DNA of 64,000 nucleotides from Sulfurihydrogenibium azorense Az-Fu1. GTDB lineage: Bacteria; Aquificota; Aquificia; Aquificales; Hydrogenothermaceae. A model generated the notes under the pieces. The model searched no databases. It worked only from the letters and a program-made list of their open reading frames with translations, and had not been told where the DNA came from. The stretch is taken from positions 866,003 through 930,002 of the forward strand of contig NC_012438.1 in NCBI RefSeq assembly GCF_000021545.1, written 5' to 3'. A program made the position numbers and the translations under genes. How positions within the stretch are numbered: position 1 is the first letter of the stretch; each line of letters opens with the position of its first letter. This document shows positions 35,301 through 43,576 of the stretch, piece by piece.

Positions 35301-35818
35301 AACTCATAGAAAACCTTGAAGAGAAAAAATTACAAGCATTTATGGAAGTGTACGAAAACATAAATAAAAATCTTGATAAAAACTTTAAAATACTTTCTCC
35401 TGGTGGAAAGGCTTACTTAGAACTTGAAAATCCATCGGACCCGTTAAGTGGTGGAGTTTTACTAAAAGCAAGACCAAGAGGTAAAGATGTTAAAAGACTT
35501 GAGATGATGTCAGGAGGAGAAAAAACTCTTACCGCTTTAGCATTTTTATTTGCAGTCCAGCAGTACAGACCAGCTCCATTTTACTACTTTGATGAAGTTG
35601 ATGCGGCTTTAGATGATGCAAACGCAAAAAAAGTAGGACAACTTATAAAACAACTATCAAGCCAAGCCCAGTTTATAGTTGTTACCCATAGGGATGCTAT
35701 GGCAAGTTTTGCAGACAGACTTATAGGAGTTTCTGCAAAAGAAGGAATATCCCATATCTATACCCTTGACGTTAACTCTTTAAGGGAGAGTGGAGAGTTA
35801 GATGCTGTCGGTGGTTAA
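32303..35818 (+). CDS. smc: Chromosome segregation ATPase SMC
   Basis: 1171 aa, full length. N-terminal Walker A is GPNGSGKSNLGDAI; Q-loop region near NIVTQGDIYKFV. Two long coiled coils (about 170-500 and 665-1000) flank a hinge at about 510-650 (VPGVYGQVSELISL, GGGRLKNIVVED, FEKSGAISGG). The C-terminal head has the signature MMSGGEKTLTALAFLFA and Walker B FYYFDEVDAALDD. SMC works with ScpA/ScpB to compact and separate chromosomes. ScpAB are not adjacent. It starts without a leader (see promoter) and overlaps comM by 17 nt. Confidence 0.97.
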   Translation: MLKAYIDRINVFGFKSYGERYLSIPLGEGFTAIVGPNGSGKSNLGDAIVFCLGIASAKAMRAIKLTDLIFSSKGKTAPYAEVEIIFKNNGAFPLNTEEVSISRKVDLSGKSTYKINSRPAKQQEVEELLTLAGIPTQGYNIVTQGDIYKFVKMTPSERRDLISDIAGITQYEERKQKAIQDLNQSNEKIEKVKAILNEISHTLKKLEKEKEDALLAIDLENQIQQLQNAIKSAKLYLLLKQKEEVLNQITQVEDQINNLYLEKEKNIENQKEIINNIKQLEEKLNHIQESFLPIKEREGSITAQVKSLSEKKDDLEKTLQQLQEKLKALEKEKEEKIKEILQTEETIKNLSSQLPKLLEELKEAEKTLEEKNKQLQEIEFLGSSAKNDLGEIEKQEKQLLETIKQLENEKTQYQIKLNTTQEKINNLNQDLAKTKEEIENLEKTIENIKSNTKDTQTQIQGLQSEITRLKVRKETLEKRLKETREKLEKNFQKLAHILAQLSQFREDKISIILKSVPGVYGQVSELISLKDPMYQTAIEVAGGGRLKNIVVEDDYVTQKCIDILKKEKAGRVTFIPLNKIKVFDNPKLPFKKGLLGYAIDFVDYDKKIEKAIKYVFQDTVVVEDFESARSIGIGSYRMVTLEGELFEKSGAISGGFERQNITIGRSNLEAEKQKLEEEDEKLKKEEESIQNELKLINNKIAENEKTLIKIQTEASSINQRIQELTNQLISKNNKVSYLENEIFNLKKQSLEYEGKIEKLQQEIEKQSQTLQSVSNQKQEILKRLERAGLSTLRKQWEEAANRVYSLKEKVKDIETQINLLIDKKDNQLKIRVFQIETEKEEIRNQLYQINQEIESVKSKIESLTKELSELWKDLKTSEKERDDLINQIQDYRDKIKNLRYEEENINKEITILLQEKAKLQQKLTDTEEEILTLKQEYDGEPVEADIKSLEKQLKTLEEKRKNLGSVNQKALEDYEEELKRYNEINEKLTILIQEKKSIEELIENLEEKKLQAFMEVYENINKNLDKNFKILSPGGKAYLELENPSDPLSGGVLLKARPRGKDVKRLEMMSGGEKTLTALAFLFAVQQYRPAPFYYFDEVDAALDDANAKKVGQLIKQLSSQAQFIVVTHRDAMASFADRLIGVSAKEGISHIYTLDVNSLRESGELDAVGG

Positions 35819-37322
35819 AAGTGGAGGAACTTTCGGAATAGACGGTTATATAGTTGATGTGGAAGTAAACATTACCCAAGGACTTCCCCAGTTTATAACA
35901 GTAGGACTACCAGATACAGCTGTAAAAGAAAGTAGAGAAAGGGTAAAATCAGCCATAGAGAACATAGGTTTTAAGTTTCCGGTAAAAAAGATAACCGTAA
36001 ACCTTGCCCCTGCTGATATTCTAAAGGTAGGAACCCTTTACGACCTACCTATAGCAATTGGAATACTGACATCATCCGGTTTTATAGACCAGTCAAAGTT
36101 AGAAAAAACAGCCTTCATAGGAGAACTTGCCCTAAACGGAGACCTAAGACCGGTAAAAGGCATTCTCCCTATAGCAATAAAATTAAGACAAGAAGGATTT
36201 GAGAGCTTTATTCTTCCGCAGGATAACTCAAAAGAAGCTGCATTAGTAGAAGGAATAAACGTTTACGGATTTAAAAATCTTAAAGATATAGTGGACTTTT
36301 TAAATGGTTATTTAAAGAAAGAACCAGAGAGAGTTGATTACGAAAAGCTACTTGAAGAAAAGTTGGACCATTTTGGTGATTTTTCAGAGGTAAAAGGACA
36401 GTACGGAGTAAAAAAAGCTCTTGAGATAGCAGCTGCCGGATTTCATAACCTGCTTATGATAGGCTCTCCCGGGTCAGGAAAAACTATGCTTGCAAGAAGG
36501 TTTGTTTCTATTCTACCACCCCTTAGTTTTGAAGAAGCTATAGAGATAACAAAAATACACAGTGTAGCAGGAGTCCTTAAAGACAGTATCGTAAAATCAA
36601 GACCCTTTAGAAGTCCTCATCACACAGTAAGTGATATAGCACTCATAGGAGGAGGAAGTTATCCAAAACCCGGTGAAGTCTCTTTAGCCCACAACGGTGT
36701 TTTATTCTTAGATGAACTTCCAGAGTTTAAAAAATCAACCCTTGAAGTATTAAGACAACCTTTAGAGGATAAAGTTGTTAGTATATCAAGGGCAACAGGA
36801 AAAATTACTTTTCCAGCAAACTTTTTACTTATAGCAGCTGCTAACCCTTGTCCTTGTGGTTATAGGTTTGACCCGGTAAAAGAGTGTAAATGTACCCCAG
36901 CTGAGATTAAAAGATACTTAGGAAAGATATCAGGACCTCTTTTAGACAGGATAGATTTATCTGTTACAGTAATGCCTGTAAGAACTACCGACTTATCATC
37001 AAACAAACCCCAAGAAACCTCAAAAGAGATAAGAGAAAGGGTTATAAAAGCAGTAGAGATACAGAATAACAGATTTAAAAACGAAAAGATAAAGTTTAAC
37101 AGTCAAATGACACCTTCCCACATAGAAGCTTATGCAAACCTATCAGAAAGTGCAAAAAACACATTAAACACAGCTGCAGAAAAACTAAACCTTACTGCAA
37201 GGTCTTACCATCGTGTAATAAAAGTTGCAAGAACTATAGCAGATTTAGAACAAAGCCAAGAGATACTTGATAAACACATTATCACAGCTGTAAACTATAA
37301 AGTAAACGAAAATCTTATATAG
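35802..37322 (+). CDS. comM: YifB/ComM-family Mg-chelatase-like AAA ATPase
   Basis: 506 aa. N-terminal ChlI-like domain (FGIDGYIVDVEVNITQGLPQF, LAPADILKVGTLYDLPIAIG), AAA+ domain with Walker A GSPGSGKTMLARR, HHTVSDIALIGGG and Walker B LFLDELPEF, a Cys-rich insert (NPCPCGYRFDPVKECKC), and a C-terminal Mg-chelatase domain (ARSYHRVIKVARTIADL). ComM is a branch-migration helicase that helps integrate DNA in natural transformation. A comF homologue and type IV pilins occur elsewhere in the window, so natural competence is plausible but unproven. Confidence 0.93.
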   Translation: MLSVVKSGGTFGIDGYIVDVEVNITQGLPQFITVGLPDTAVKESRERVKSAIENIGFKFPVKKITVNLAPADILKVGTLYDLPIAIGILTSSGFIDQSKLEKTAFIGELALNGDLRPVKGILPIAIKLRQEGFESFILPQDNSKEAALVEGINVYGFKNLKDIVDFLNGYLKKEPERVDYEKLLEEKLDHFGDFSEVKGQYGVKKALEIAAAGFHNLLMIGSPGSGKTMLARRFVSILPPLSFEEAIEITKIHSVAGVLKDSIVKSRPFRSPHHTVSDIALIGGGSYPKPGEVSLAHNGVLFLDELPEFKKSTLEVLRQPLEDKVVSISRATGKITFPANFLLIAAANPCPCGYRFDPVKECKCTPAEIKRYLGKISGPLLDRIDLSVTVMPVRTTDLSSNKPQETSKEIRERVIKAVEIQNNRFKNEKIKFNSQMTPSHIEAYANLSESAKNTLNTAAEKLNLTARSYHRVIKVARTIADLEQSQEILDKHIITAVNYKVNENLI

Positions 37323-37332
37323 GAGGCTTCCC

Positions 37333-37908
37333 ATGAAAAAAGTTTTATCTACTGTAGCAGTTTTATCTATCTTCACTTTTTCATTTTCTCAATCGTTAGA
37401 AGAAAGAGTTGACCAGCTTGAAAAGAAAGTAAAACAACTTGAAGAGAGAATACTTCAACTTGAAGGCAAACCTTTAATACAACGAAAAGAAAAAGAATCA
37501 ATCTTACTAAAAGAGAATGTTAAACCTGTTGAGTACACCCTTTTAGAAAAAAAGTTTCATAAAGGGGAAAATAAACTCTACGATAGAGATGACAAAATAC
37601 TCTTTGTATTTAACTTTACATCAAACTTTAAAAAAGATGTTGACGTTATATACGGCAACTTAAAGGTGTACGATAAAGCTGGAAATGAACTTTTAACCCA
37701 GCCTGTAAAAATCTACAAACCACTTGATATAATAAGAACTAACAAAATCAGACCCGGAGAAACATTTAGAAGAACATTAGAAATAATATACGAACCTGAA
37801 AAGCCAAACCTAAGGTACATAAAAGACGCTCCACTGTCAGATTTAAAGGTGGAAATAGAGTTTAATAAAGTTGAGTTTTCTGATGGAAGTGTAGAGTTTT
37901 TAAATTGA
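37333..37908 (+). CDS. Secreted protein with N-terminal coiled coil, unknown
   Basis: 191 aa, GGAGG before ATG. Signal peptide at about 1-19 (VLSTVAVLSIFTFSFS), then a heptad coiled coil at 20-45 (LEERVDQLEKKVKQLEERI). The rest (about 60-191) is beta-rich: FVFNFTSNFKKDVDVIYGNLKVYDKAGNE looks like an immunoglobulin-like domain. Periplasmic or outer-membrane location is expected. No family recognised. Confidence 0.75.
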   Translation: MKKVLSTVAVLSIFTFSFSQSLEERVDQLEKKVKQLEERILQLEGKPLIQRKEKESILLKENVKPVEYTLLEKKFHKGENKLYDRDDKILFVFNFTSNFKKDVDVIYGNLKVYDKAGNELLTQPVKIYKPLDIIRTNKIRPGETFRRTLEIIYEPEKPNLRYIKDAPLSDLKVEIEFNKVEFSDGSVEFLN

Positions 37909-37978
37909 GAAATCTCATAGATTTATGATAAACTTTATTAAATAATTTAATAATAGTTTTTTAACAAAGGTGTCTAAA

Positions 37979-38827
37979 ATGGCAAATCAAGACCAAGAAC
38001 TCACAACTTTACAACTTTATATGCAACAGATGGGCAAGTATCCTATGCTAACTCCGGAAGAGGAGCGGGAGCTTGCCATCAGAGCAAAAAAAGGAGATAA
38101 AGAAGCTCTTAAAAAACTTGTAGAAGGGAATTTAAGGTTTGTTGTAAATATTGCTAAAAACTTTATGGGTTGGGGTGTGCCTTTAACAGACCTTATAGCA
38201 GCTGGAAACTTAGGCTTAATAGAAGCTGCTAAACGTTTTGACCCGGATAAAAATGTAAAGTTTATATCTTACGCCGTTTGGTGGATTCGTCAGGCAATAA
38301 TGCAGACTATATTCCAGCAAACAGGAGCTGTAAGAATACCAATTAAAGAGTCTTTATTTATATCTAAAGTAAAAAATGCCTATGAAAAACTAAAAGAAAG
38401 TTTAGGCAGAGAACCTACAGAAGAAGAGATAGCAAAAGAGCTTAAAACTTCTGTTAAAAAAGTGAAAAACGCTTTAGCAATAGTTAGACAACCTATATCT
38501 TTAGATATGCCTTTAGGAGAAGGTGGAGAAGAGGACTTTACTTTACTTGACATTTTATCAAAAAAAGGAACAGAAGACGTAGAAAAAGATTTAGTGGAAA
38601 GTACCTTGAAAGAAGAGTTTGAGAGACTTCTTAATGTGTTAGACGAAAGAGAAAGAGAGATAATAAAACTTAGATACGGACTTGAAGGTCTAGAACCAAA
38701 AACTCTGGAAGAAGTTGGAGAGATGCTCGGTATTTCAAGGGAAAGGGTAAGACAACTTGAACAGAGAGCTTTAAAAAAGCTAAAGGCTGTGGCCTTGAAA
38801 AAACATCTGCAAAACTTCTTATCTTAG
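37979..38827 (+). CDS. Short sigma-70 factor (group 2, RpoD-like without region 1.1)
   Basis: 282 aa from ATG 37979; the in-frame GTG 37970 is part of the AAAGGTG ribosome site. Region 1.2 (LQLYMQQMGKYPMLTPEEE), region 2 (NLRFVVNIAKNF, DLIAAGNLGLIEAAKRFD, FISYAVWWIRQAI), region 3 and region 4 (RYGLEGLEPKTLEEVGEMLG, SRERVRQLEQRALKKL) are all present. At this length it lacks the long region 1.1 and the non-conserved region of a primary RpoD, so it is either a group 2/stationary-phase type factor or a trimmed primary one. The deacetylase gene follows at once (0-nt gap). Confidence 0.88.
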   Translation: MANQDQELTTLQLYMQQMGKYPMLTPEEERELAIRAKKGDKEALKKLVEGNLRFVVNIAKNFMGWGVPLTDLIAAGNLGLIEAAKRFDPDKNVKFISYAVWWIRQAIMQTIFQQTGAVRIPIKESLFISKVKNAYEKLKESLGREPTEEEIAKELKTSVKKVKNALAIVRQPISLDMPLGEGGEEDFTLLDILSKKGTEDVEKDLVESTLKEEFERLLNVLDEREREIIKLRYGLEGLEPKTLEEVGEMLGISRERVRQLEQRALKKLKAVALKKHLQNFLS

Positions 38828-39499
38828 ATGAAGGTTTTAACCTACCACAATATAGACTATCCACCGGAAAACGCTAAGCTAAAAAGCCTTTATGTAAATC
38901 CTAACAAGTTTGAAAGCCAGATAAAACTTTTAAAAAAGTTAGGCTTTCAAACTGTTTTATCAGATGAGATTAACAAAAGTAAAAAAAATATAATTTTGAC
39001 TTTTGATGACGGTTATAGAGATTTTGTAAGAAATGCATACCCTATTTTAAAAAAGTACAACGCAAAAGCAATAATATTTGTAGTAGTAGGATTAACAGGT
39101 AAGTACAATCTCTGGGACTGGGAGAAACTTAACGTAAAAAAACCCTTGATGGACTGGGAAGAGATAAAGTTTTTAGTAAGTGAAGGTTTTGAGATAGGGT
39201 CTCACACTATTACCCATCCATATTTAACAAAAATTCCGGAAAAGACTGCAAAAGCTGAGATAGAAGACTCTAAGAAAATACTGGAAGACAAGTTAGGTGT
39301 AGAAATTAAAACATTTTGTTATCCTTACGGAGACTACAACGAGAGAATAAAAGACTTAGTAGCAGATGCAGGTTATAAGATGGCTTTCACAACTCAAGAA
39401 GGTTCTTACGAAGAAAGTAAAGATATTTACCAAATAAAAAGAATCACAGTCTTTGGACACTACCTTTTACCACAGTTTTTATGGAAATTCTTAGTATGA
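38828..39499 (+). CDS. Polysaccharide deacetylase (NodB domain)
   Basis: 223 aa. NodB motifs: IILTFDDGYRDF (metal Asp and catalytic Asp), GSHTITHPYL (metal histidines) and CYPYGDYN. No signal peptide, so it acts in the cytosol or leaves by an unrecognised route. Likely deacetylates N-acetylated sugars of a surface glycan or peptidoglycan. It begins directly after the sigma factor stop and overlaps the next glycosyltransferase by 4 nt (ATGA), which groups it with glycan synthesis. Confidence 0.88.
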   Translation: MKVLTYHNIDYPPENAKLKSLYVNPNKFESQIKLLKKLGFQTVLSDEINKSKKNIILTFDDGYRDFVRNAYPILKKYNAKAIIFVVVGLTGKYNLWDWEKLNVKKPLMDWEEIKFLVSEGFEIGSHTITHPYLTKIPEKTAKAEIEDSKKILEDKLGVEIKTFCYPYGDYNERIKDLVADAGYKMAFTTQEGSYEESKDIYQIKRITVFGHYLLPQFLWKFLV

Positions 39500-40581
39500 A
39501 AATTCTTTGGATTAACGCAAACCCAAATCCAAATCCCGGTGGAACAGAAGCCCACTCTATAGACTTTATAAATAACCTTGAAAACATTCCTGATATCACA
39601 ATCTACAAAGCAGTTGCAAAAGGAAGTTTTGTAGACAAAAACACAACCGACAGAAATAAGTTTTATATATCTTTAAAGTCAGAGTTTTCACCGGTAAACA
39701 CCATAAAGCTAATAAACCTTGCCAGAAAATTAAAACCAGATTTTGTAATAGGAAACAACGGAAACGAGTATATAAACACATTTTTAGCAGGGAAACTGTC
39801 AGGCTCAAAAATAATCCTCTTTCGTCATATGTTAAACTACCAACCATTTTTCAATAAAAAGTTTATCTTACCTAAAGTTGATAAAATTTTTGCAGTAAGT
39901 CAGGCAAGTAAAAATAGGCTTTTAAAAGATGGTGTCCCAGAAAACAAGATAGAAATCCTTCCAAACTTTATAGACGAAGAAAAGTTTTACTACAGCTCCC
40001 AAGAAAAACAGTCTGTAAGAAAACAGTTAAACATATCTCCAAATGAGATTGTAATAACCTTTATAGGTAAAGTTGACAGAGGAAAAGGAATATACGACTA
40101 TGTAGAAGTTTGTAAGGAGCTCCATACTATATTTAAAAACTTAAAATTTTTAATCATCGGTGATGGGAGAGATTTAAAGCCAGCTTTAGAAAGATTTAAA
40201 AATTACTCATTACAAGACAAAGTTATAACTACTGGAAATGTAGTAAACCCCCACTGGTACTTGAAAGCAGCTGATGTAGTGCTGGTTTTATCAAAAGGAG
40301 AAGAAAGTTTTGGTAGAACGGTTATAGAAGGTTTTGCTGTAAAGAGTTTAGTAGTTGTTTATGATGTAGAAAATCTTAAATATCTAATAGAAAACTACAA
40401 AACCGGTTTAATTGTAGAAAAAGGCAATATAAATCAAGCTGTAGACAGCATAAAAAAAGTCCTTAAGGATAATAGCCTTTACAACACTATAACAGAAAAC
40501 GCCTACCAAGAGTTTTTACAAAAGTACACAAAAAAGAAAGTCTTGCAAGAGTTTTTAAGTAAGCTAAAAGCTTTGTTATAA
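39496..40581 (+). CDS. GT4-family glycosyltransferase
   Basis: 361 aa from ATG 39496 (ATGA overlap with the deacetylase stop); an in-frame ATG at 39481 is less likely. GT-B fold: N-terminal MKILWINANPNPNPGGTEAH, linker FAVSQASKNRLL, and C-terminal donor site with FIGKVDRGKGIYDYVEV, LIIGDGRDL and LSKGEESFGRTVIEGFA (E-x7-E). It transfers a sugar from a nucleotide donor to a glycan or lipid. Acceptor unknown; the deacetylase partner suggests an N-acetyl sugar polymer. Confidence 0.85.
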   Translation: MKILWINANPNPNPGGTEAHSIDFINNLENIPDITIYKAVAKGSFVDKNTTDRNKFYISLKSEFSPVNTIKLINLARKLKPDFVIGNNGNEYINTFLAGKLSGSKIILFRHMLNYQPFFNKKFILPKVDKIFAVSQASKNRLLKDGVPENKIEILPNFIDEEKFYYSSQEKQSVRKQLNISPNEIVITFIGKVDRGKGIYDYVEVCKELHTIFKNLKFLIIGDGRDLKPALERFKNYSLQDKVITTGNVVNPHWYLKAADVVLVLSKGEESFGRTVIEGFAVKSLVVVYDVENLKYLIENYKTGLIVEKGNINQAVDSIKKVLKDNSLYNTITENAYQEFLQKYTKKKVLQEFLSKLKALL

Positions 40582-40617
40582 TAAAGTTATAAAAACTCTT
40601 GAAGGAGATGAAGAGTT

Positions 40618-41301
40618 ATTAAAACGATTTTTAAAGCTGTTTTAAACACACTGTTTTCAAAAGAGTGTTTAATATGTAAAAACCCTTTTATATTCGAAAA
40701 TCAAAACGTGATATGTCAAGACTGTTTAAACCAATCAAAAACACAGGTAGCATTCTACTGTAGAAGCTGTGGAAAAGCTCAAGAGTACCCTATATGTGAT
40801 AACTGTAAAGTAGAGAGAAAGTACGAAGATATTCAAGTATTTACTTACTACTACTATATTCAAGATGCTATAAAGCAGCTGAAGTTTAATAAGATTAAAC
40901 CTTTAGCCAAAGATTTAGGTTTACTTATAAAAGACGATATACAAGACTACTTAAGAAAAAACAAAATTCAAAACATCCTCTACATTCCTATATCTAAAAA
41001 CGTTCAAAAAGAAAGGGGATTTAACCACTTAAAAGAGATATTAAAGTATGCAGTTCCATCTTTTTTAGTAAAAGACTACATTGTAAAACATAGAGAGACA
41101 GCTTTTCAGATGCAGCTAAACAAGGAAGACAGGTTTAAAAACTTAAAAGATGCTTTTTCTCTAACAGTAGACAGTATAAAAGGTAATACATTAGTTTTTG
41201 ATGATATTTTAACTACAGGTGCGACCCTTTTAGAGATTTACAATTTAATAAAGGACAAAACAGATGGAAAAATCTACGCTTACGTAATAGCGAGAGGTTA
41301 A
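40618..41301 (+). CDS. comF: ComF-family phosphoribosyltransferase, likely ATT start
   Basis: Starting at GTG 40708 would lose the first Cys pair. The same frame is open up to 40612, and the added 30 codons give IKTIFKAVLNTLFSKECLIC, the normal ComF N-terminus with Cys17/Cys20 to pair with Cys33/Cys36; two more CxxC pairs follow. No ATG, GTG or TTG exists in that extension. AAGGAG (40602-40607) lies 10 nt before ATT 40618. The C-terminal PRPP motif is TLVFDDILTTGATL. ComF proteins take part in DNA uptake. A sequence error is the main alternative. Confidence 0.72.
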   Translation: MKTIFKAVLNTLFSKECLICKNPFIFENQNVICQDCLNQSKTQVAFYCRSCGKAQEYPICDNCKVERKYEDIQVFTYYYYIQDAIKQLKFNKIKPLAKDLGLLIKDDIQDYLRKNKIQNILYIPISKNVQKERGFNHLKEILKYAVPSFLVKDYIVKHRETAFQMQLNKEDRFKNLKDAFSLTVDSIKGNTLVFDDILTTGATLLEIYNLIKDKTDGKIYAYVIARG

Positions 41302-41303
41302 AG

Positions 41304-42224
41304 ATGATATACAAGGAAAACGTTTTTAGAGAAAGGAAAAGTACAGAAAAAAAGTCAAAAATTCTTATAGCAGTGATTTTAAATCTTTTTATCGTAGTTT
41401 TACAGATAATATTTGGTCTTTACTCAAACTCAGTTTCTTTAATAACTGATGCAGTCCATAACTTTCAAGATGTTTTAAGTTTAATAGTTGCCTTAGTGGC
41501 TGTGTACGCAATTTCAAGAAAGCCATCGTTTGAGATGACATACGGCTTTTTAAAAGCTGAAGCGATGGCAAGTTTTGTCAACAACTTAGTCCTTTTATTT
41601 ACGTTAATTTTTATATCCTATGAAGCAGTTGTTAGATTTATAAATCCAGAAGAAGTAAAAAGCTTTTACGTTATTGTATTTGGTTTTTTAGCTTTTGTTA
41701 TTAACCTTTTTTCAGCTTTGATTTTAAAAACTCATCATCACCACGACCATGATGACCACCATCACGAAGATATAAATATAAAAGCAGCTTACTTACACCT
41801 TTTAAGTGATGCCTTGTTATCTTTAGCTGTAGTTGTTGGTGGAGTGTTTATGTACCTGTTTTCCATTTACTGGATTGACCCTGTTTTGTCTTTAATTTTT
41901 GTAGGGTACATTATAAAAGAGGTTTTTAAGGGTTTAAAAGAAAGCTACTCTATCCTTATGGAAGCTGTACCAAAAAATATAGATTTAGAATCTCTTATTC
42001 AGGATATAGAAAAAAACTTTCCCCATATAGTAGAGATTCACGATATTCACGTTTGGAGATTAAGCTCAAGCGATACATACCTTACAGCCCACATAGTTTT
42101 AGATGATTTAGCCTACTTTGAAGAGCTTTTAGAAGATTTGGAAGTGTACTTAAAAAATAAAGGGATAAACCACATTACAATCCAGCCAGAGACCTTTAAC
42201 AAAAAATGTGAGGTCTTACATTAA
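41304..42224 (+). CDS. Cation diffusion facilitator (zinc-type efflux)
   Basis: 306 aa, six membrane helices. Metal site A is formed by SLITDAVHNFQD in TM2 and YLHLLSDALLS in TM5 (HxxxD twice). A His/Asp-rich loop (THHHHDHDDHHHED) between TM4 and TM5 is typical of Zn2+ CDFs. The cytosolic C-terminal domain has IHDIHVWRLSS. It exports divalent metal in exchange for protons. It starts 2 nt after comF. Confidence 0.92.
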   Translation: MIYKENVFRERKSTEKKSKILIAVILNLFIVVLQIIFGLYSNSVSLITDAVHNFQDVLSLIVALVAVYAISRKPSFEMTYGFLKAEAMASFVNNLVLLFTLIFISYEAVVRFINPEEVKSFYVIVFGFLAFVINLFSALILKTHHHHDHDDHHHEDINIKAAYLHLLSDALLSLAVVVGGVFMYLFSIYWIDPVLSLIFVGYIIKEVFKGLKESYSILMEAVPKNIDLESLIQDIEKNFPHIVEIHDIHVWRLSSSDTYLTAHIVLDDLAYFEELLEDLEVYLKNKGINHITIQPETFNKKCEVLH

Positions 42225-42455
42225 CTTGCTAAGCTTTAAAATCCAAAGAAGTATAACTACAACAATCCAAAAAACAACTACAAACAAAATGGTAAACTCT
42301 ATACCTAAAAATAATATTTTCAGCAGTAAAAATAATAGGTAAGGCACTGCTATTAGTACAGCCAATACGGCTATCCCAAACAGGATAACAACAACTAAAG
42401 CCAAAATATAATTTTTTAAGGTTAACTCTTTTGTTTCAAAGTTTATCTTACTCAT
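42216..42455 (-). CDS. Small two-helix membrane protein, unknown
   Basis: 79 aa with two long hydrophobic helices (LALVVVILFGIAVLAVLIAV and IEFTILFVVVFWIVVVILLW). It overlaps mqnE by 8 nt and the convergent CDF gene by 9 nt. No family recognised. Confidence 0.6.
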   Translation of the reverse strand: MSKINFETKELTLKNYILALVVVILFGIAVLAVLIAVPYLLFLLLKILFLGIEFTILFVVVFWIVVVILLWILKLSKLM

Positions 42456-43566
42456 AGATTCTTATAGGGTTGTAAAGTGTATCTCTTTCTACAGGAATTT
42501 TTCCTGCTTCTTTTATAAGTCTTATAAGTTTTTCTTTTTGTTGCTGGGTTGGGGATTTTGCACCAGCAAAGTGGGCTATCTTTTCTTCCATCACAGTCCC
42601 GTCCATATCGTCAGCTCCAAAGTTTAGAGCTACCTGAGCTGTCTTTTCTCCTATCATAACCCAGTAGGCTTTTACATGGTCTATGTTATCTAACATAAGT
42701 CTTGATACTGCAATAGTCTTTAAATCATCTATACCTGTTGTAAAGTCGTAGACAGGTAATTCATTGTTTTCTGGTTGGTAGGCAAGGGGTATAAAACAGG
42801 TAAATCCTCCAGTCTCATCCTGAGCTTCTCTTATCTTTAACATATGGTCTACCCTATCTTCATAACTCTCAACATGTCCGTACAACATCGTAGTAGTAGA
42901 GTGTAAGCCAAGTCTATGGGCTGTTTTGTGTATCTCTAAGTACTTTTTATAACCTATCTTTTTAGGAGCTATTATTCTTCTGATGTTTGGGGAAAAAATT
43001 TCAGCTCCTCCACCAGGAAGGCTTCCAAGTCCTGCTTCTTTTAGTTTTATTAAGACTTCTTCGTAGGAAAGTCCTGAGATTTGGGAAAAGTAATCTATCT
43101 CAACAGCTGTAAAGGCTTTTATATGAAGGTTTGGAAAGTTTTTCTTTATTATAGATACTATGTTTAAGTAAGTTTGGAAATCCCACTCAGGGTGAAGTCC
43201 ACCAACTATATGAACTTCAGTTGCACCGTTTTCCACTGCGTATCTGGCTTTTTCCACTATCTGGTCATAACTTAACTCATAAGCTCTTGGGTCGTTTTTG
43301 TCCATCTGGGCAAAAGCACAGAACTTACAATCTAAAACACAGACGTTAGTAGGGTTTATCTGTCTGTTTATTACAAAGTAAGCATACTTCCCGTTTTTCT
43401 TTTCTGTGATGTAGTTTGCAAGATAGCCAAGAGTTAGGATATCATTCGTTTTAAAGAGTTTAACCCCATCTTCAAAAGGTAATCTCTCTCCTTGTAGTAC
43501 TTTGTCTATAATTGGAAAAATCTCTTTGTCTGATGCTAAAGATAAAGCTCTATCTATATCTAACAT
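42448..43566 (-). CDS. mqnE: Aminofutalosine synthase (radical SAM)
   Basis: 372 aa. Radical SAM cluster motif CVLDCKFCAF preceded by NPTNV. GGLHPEW, HIKAFTAVEIDYFSQISGLS, LPGGGAEIF, EIHKTAHRLGLHSTTTMLYGH and GFTCFIPLAYQPENN match MqnE rather than MqnC or CofH. It adds the adenosyl radical to a chorismate-derived enol ether to make aminofutalosine in the alternative menaquinone pathway. AroA, which supplies the chorismate route, is immediately upstream (10-nt gap). Confidence 0.9.
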   Translation of the reverse strand: MLDIDRALSLASDKEIFPIIDKVLQGERLPFEDGVKLFKTNDILTLGYLANYITEKKNGKYAYFVINRQINPTNVCVLDCKFCAFAQMDKNDPRAYELSYDQIVEKARYAVENGATEVHIVGGLHPEWDFQTYLNIVSIIKKNFPNLHIKAFTAVEIDYFSQISGLSYEEVLIKLKEAGLGSLPGGGAEIFSPNIRRIIAPKKIGYKKYLEIHKTAHRLGLHSTTTMLYGHVESYEDRVDHMLKIREAQDETGGFTCFIPLAYQPENNELPVYDFTTGIDDLKTIAVSRLMLDNIDHVKAYWVMIGEKTAQVALNFGADDMDGTVMEEKIAHFAGAKSPTQQQKEKLIRLIKEAGKIPVERDTLYNPIRIYE

Positions 43567-43576
43567 CGTTTATCTC

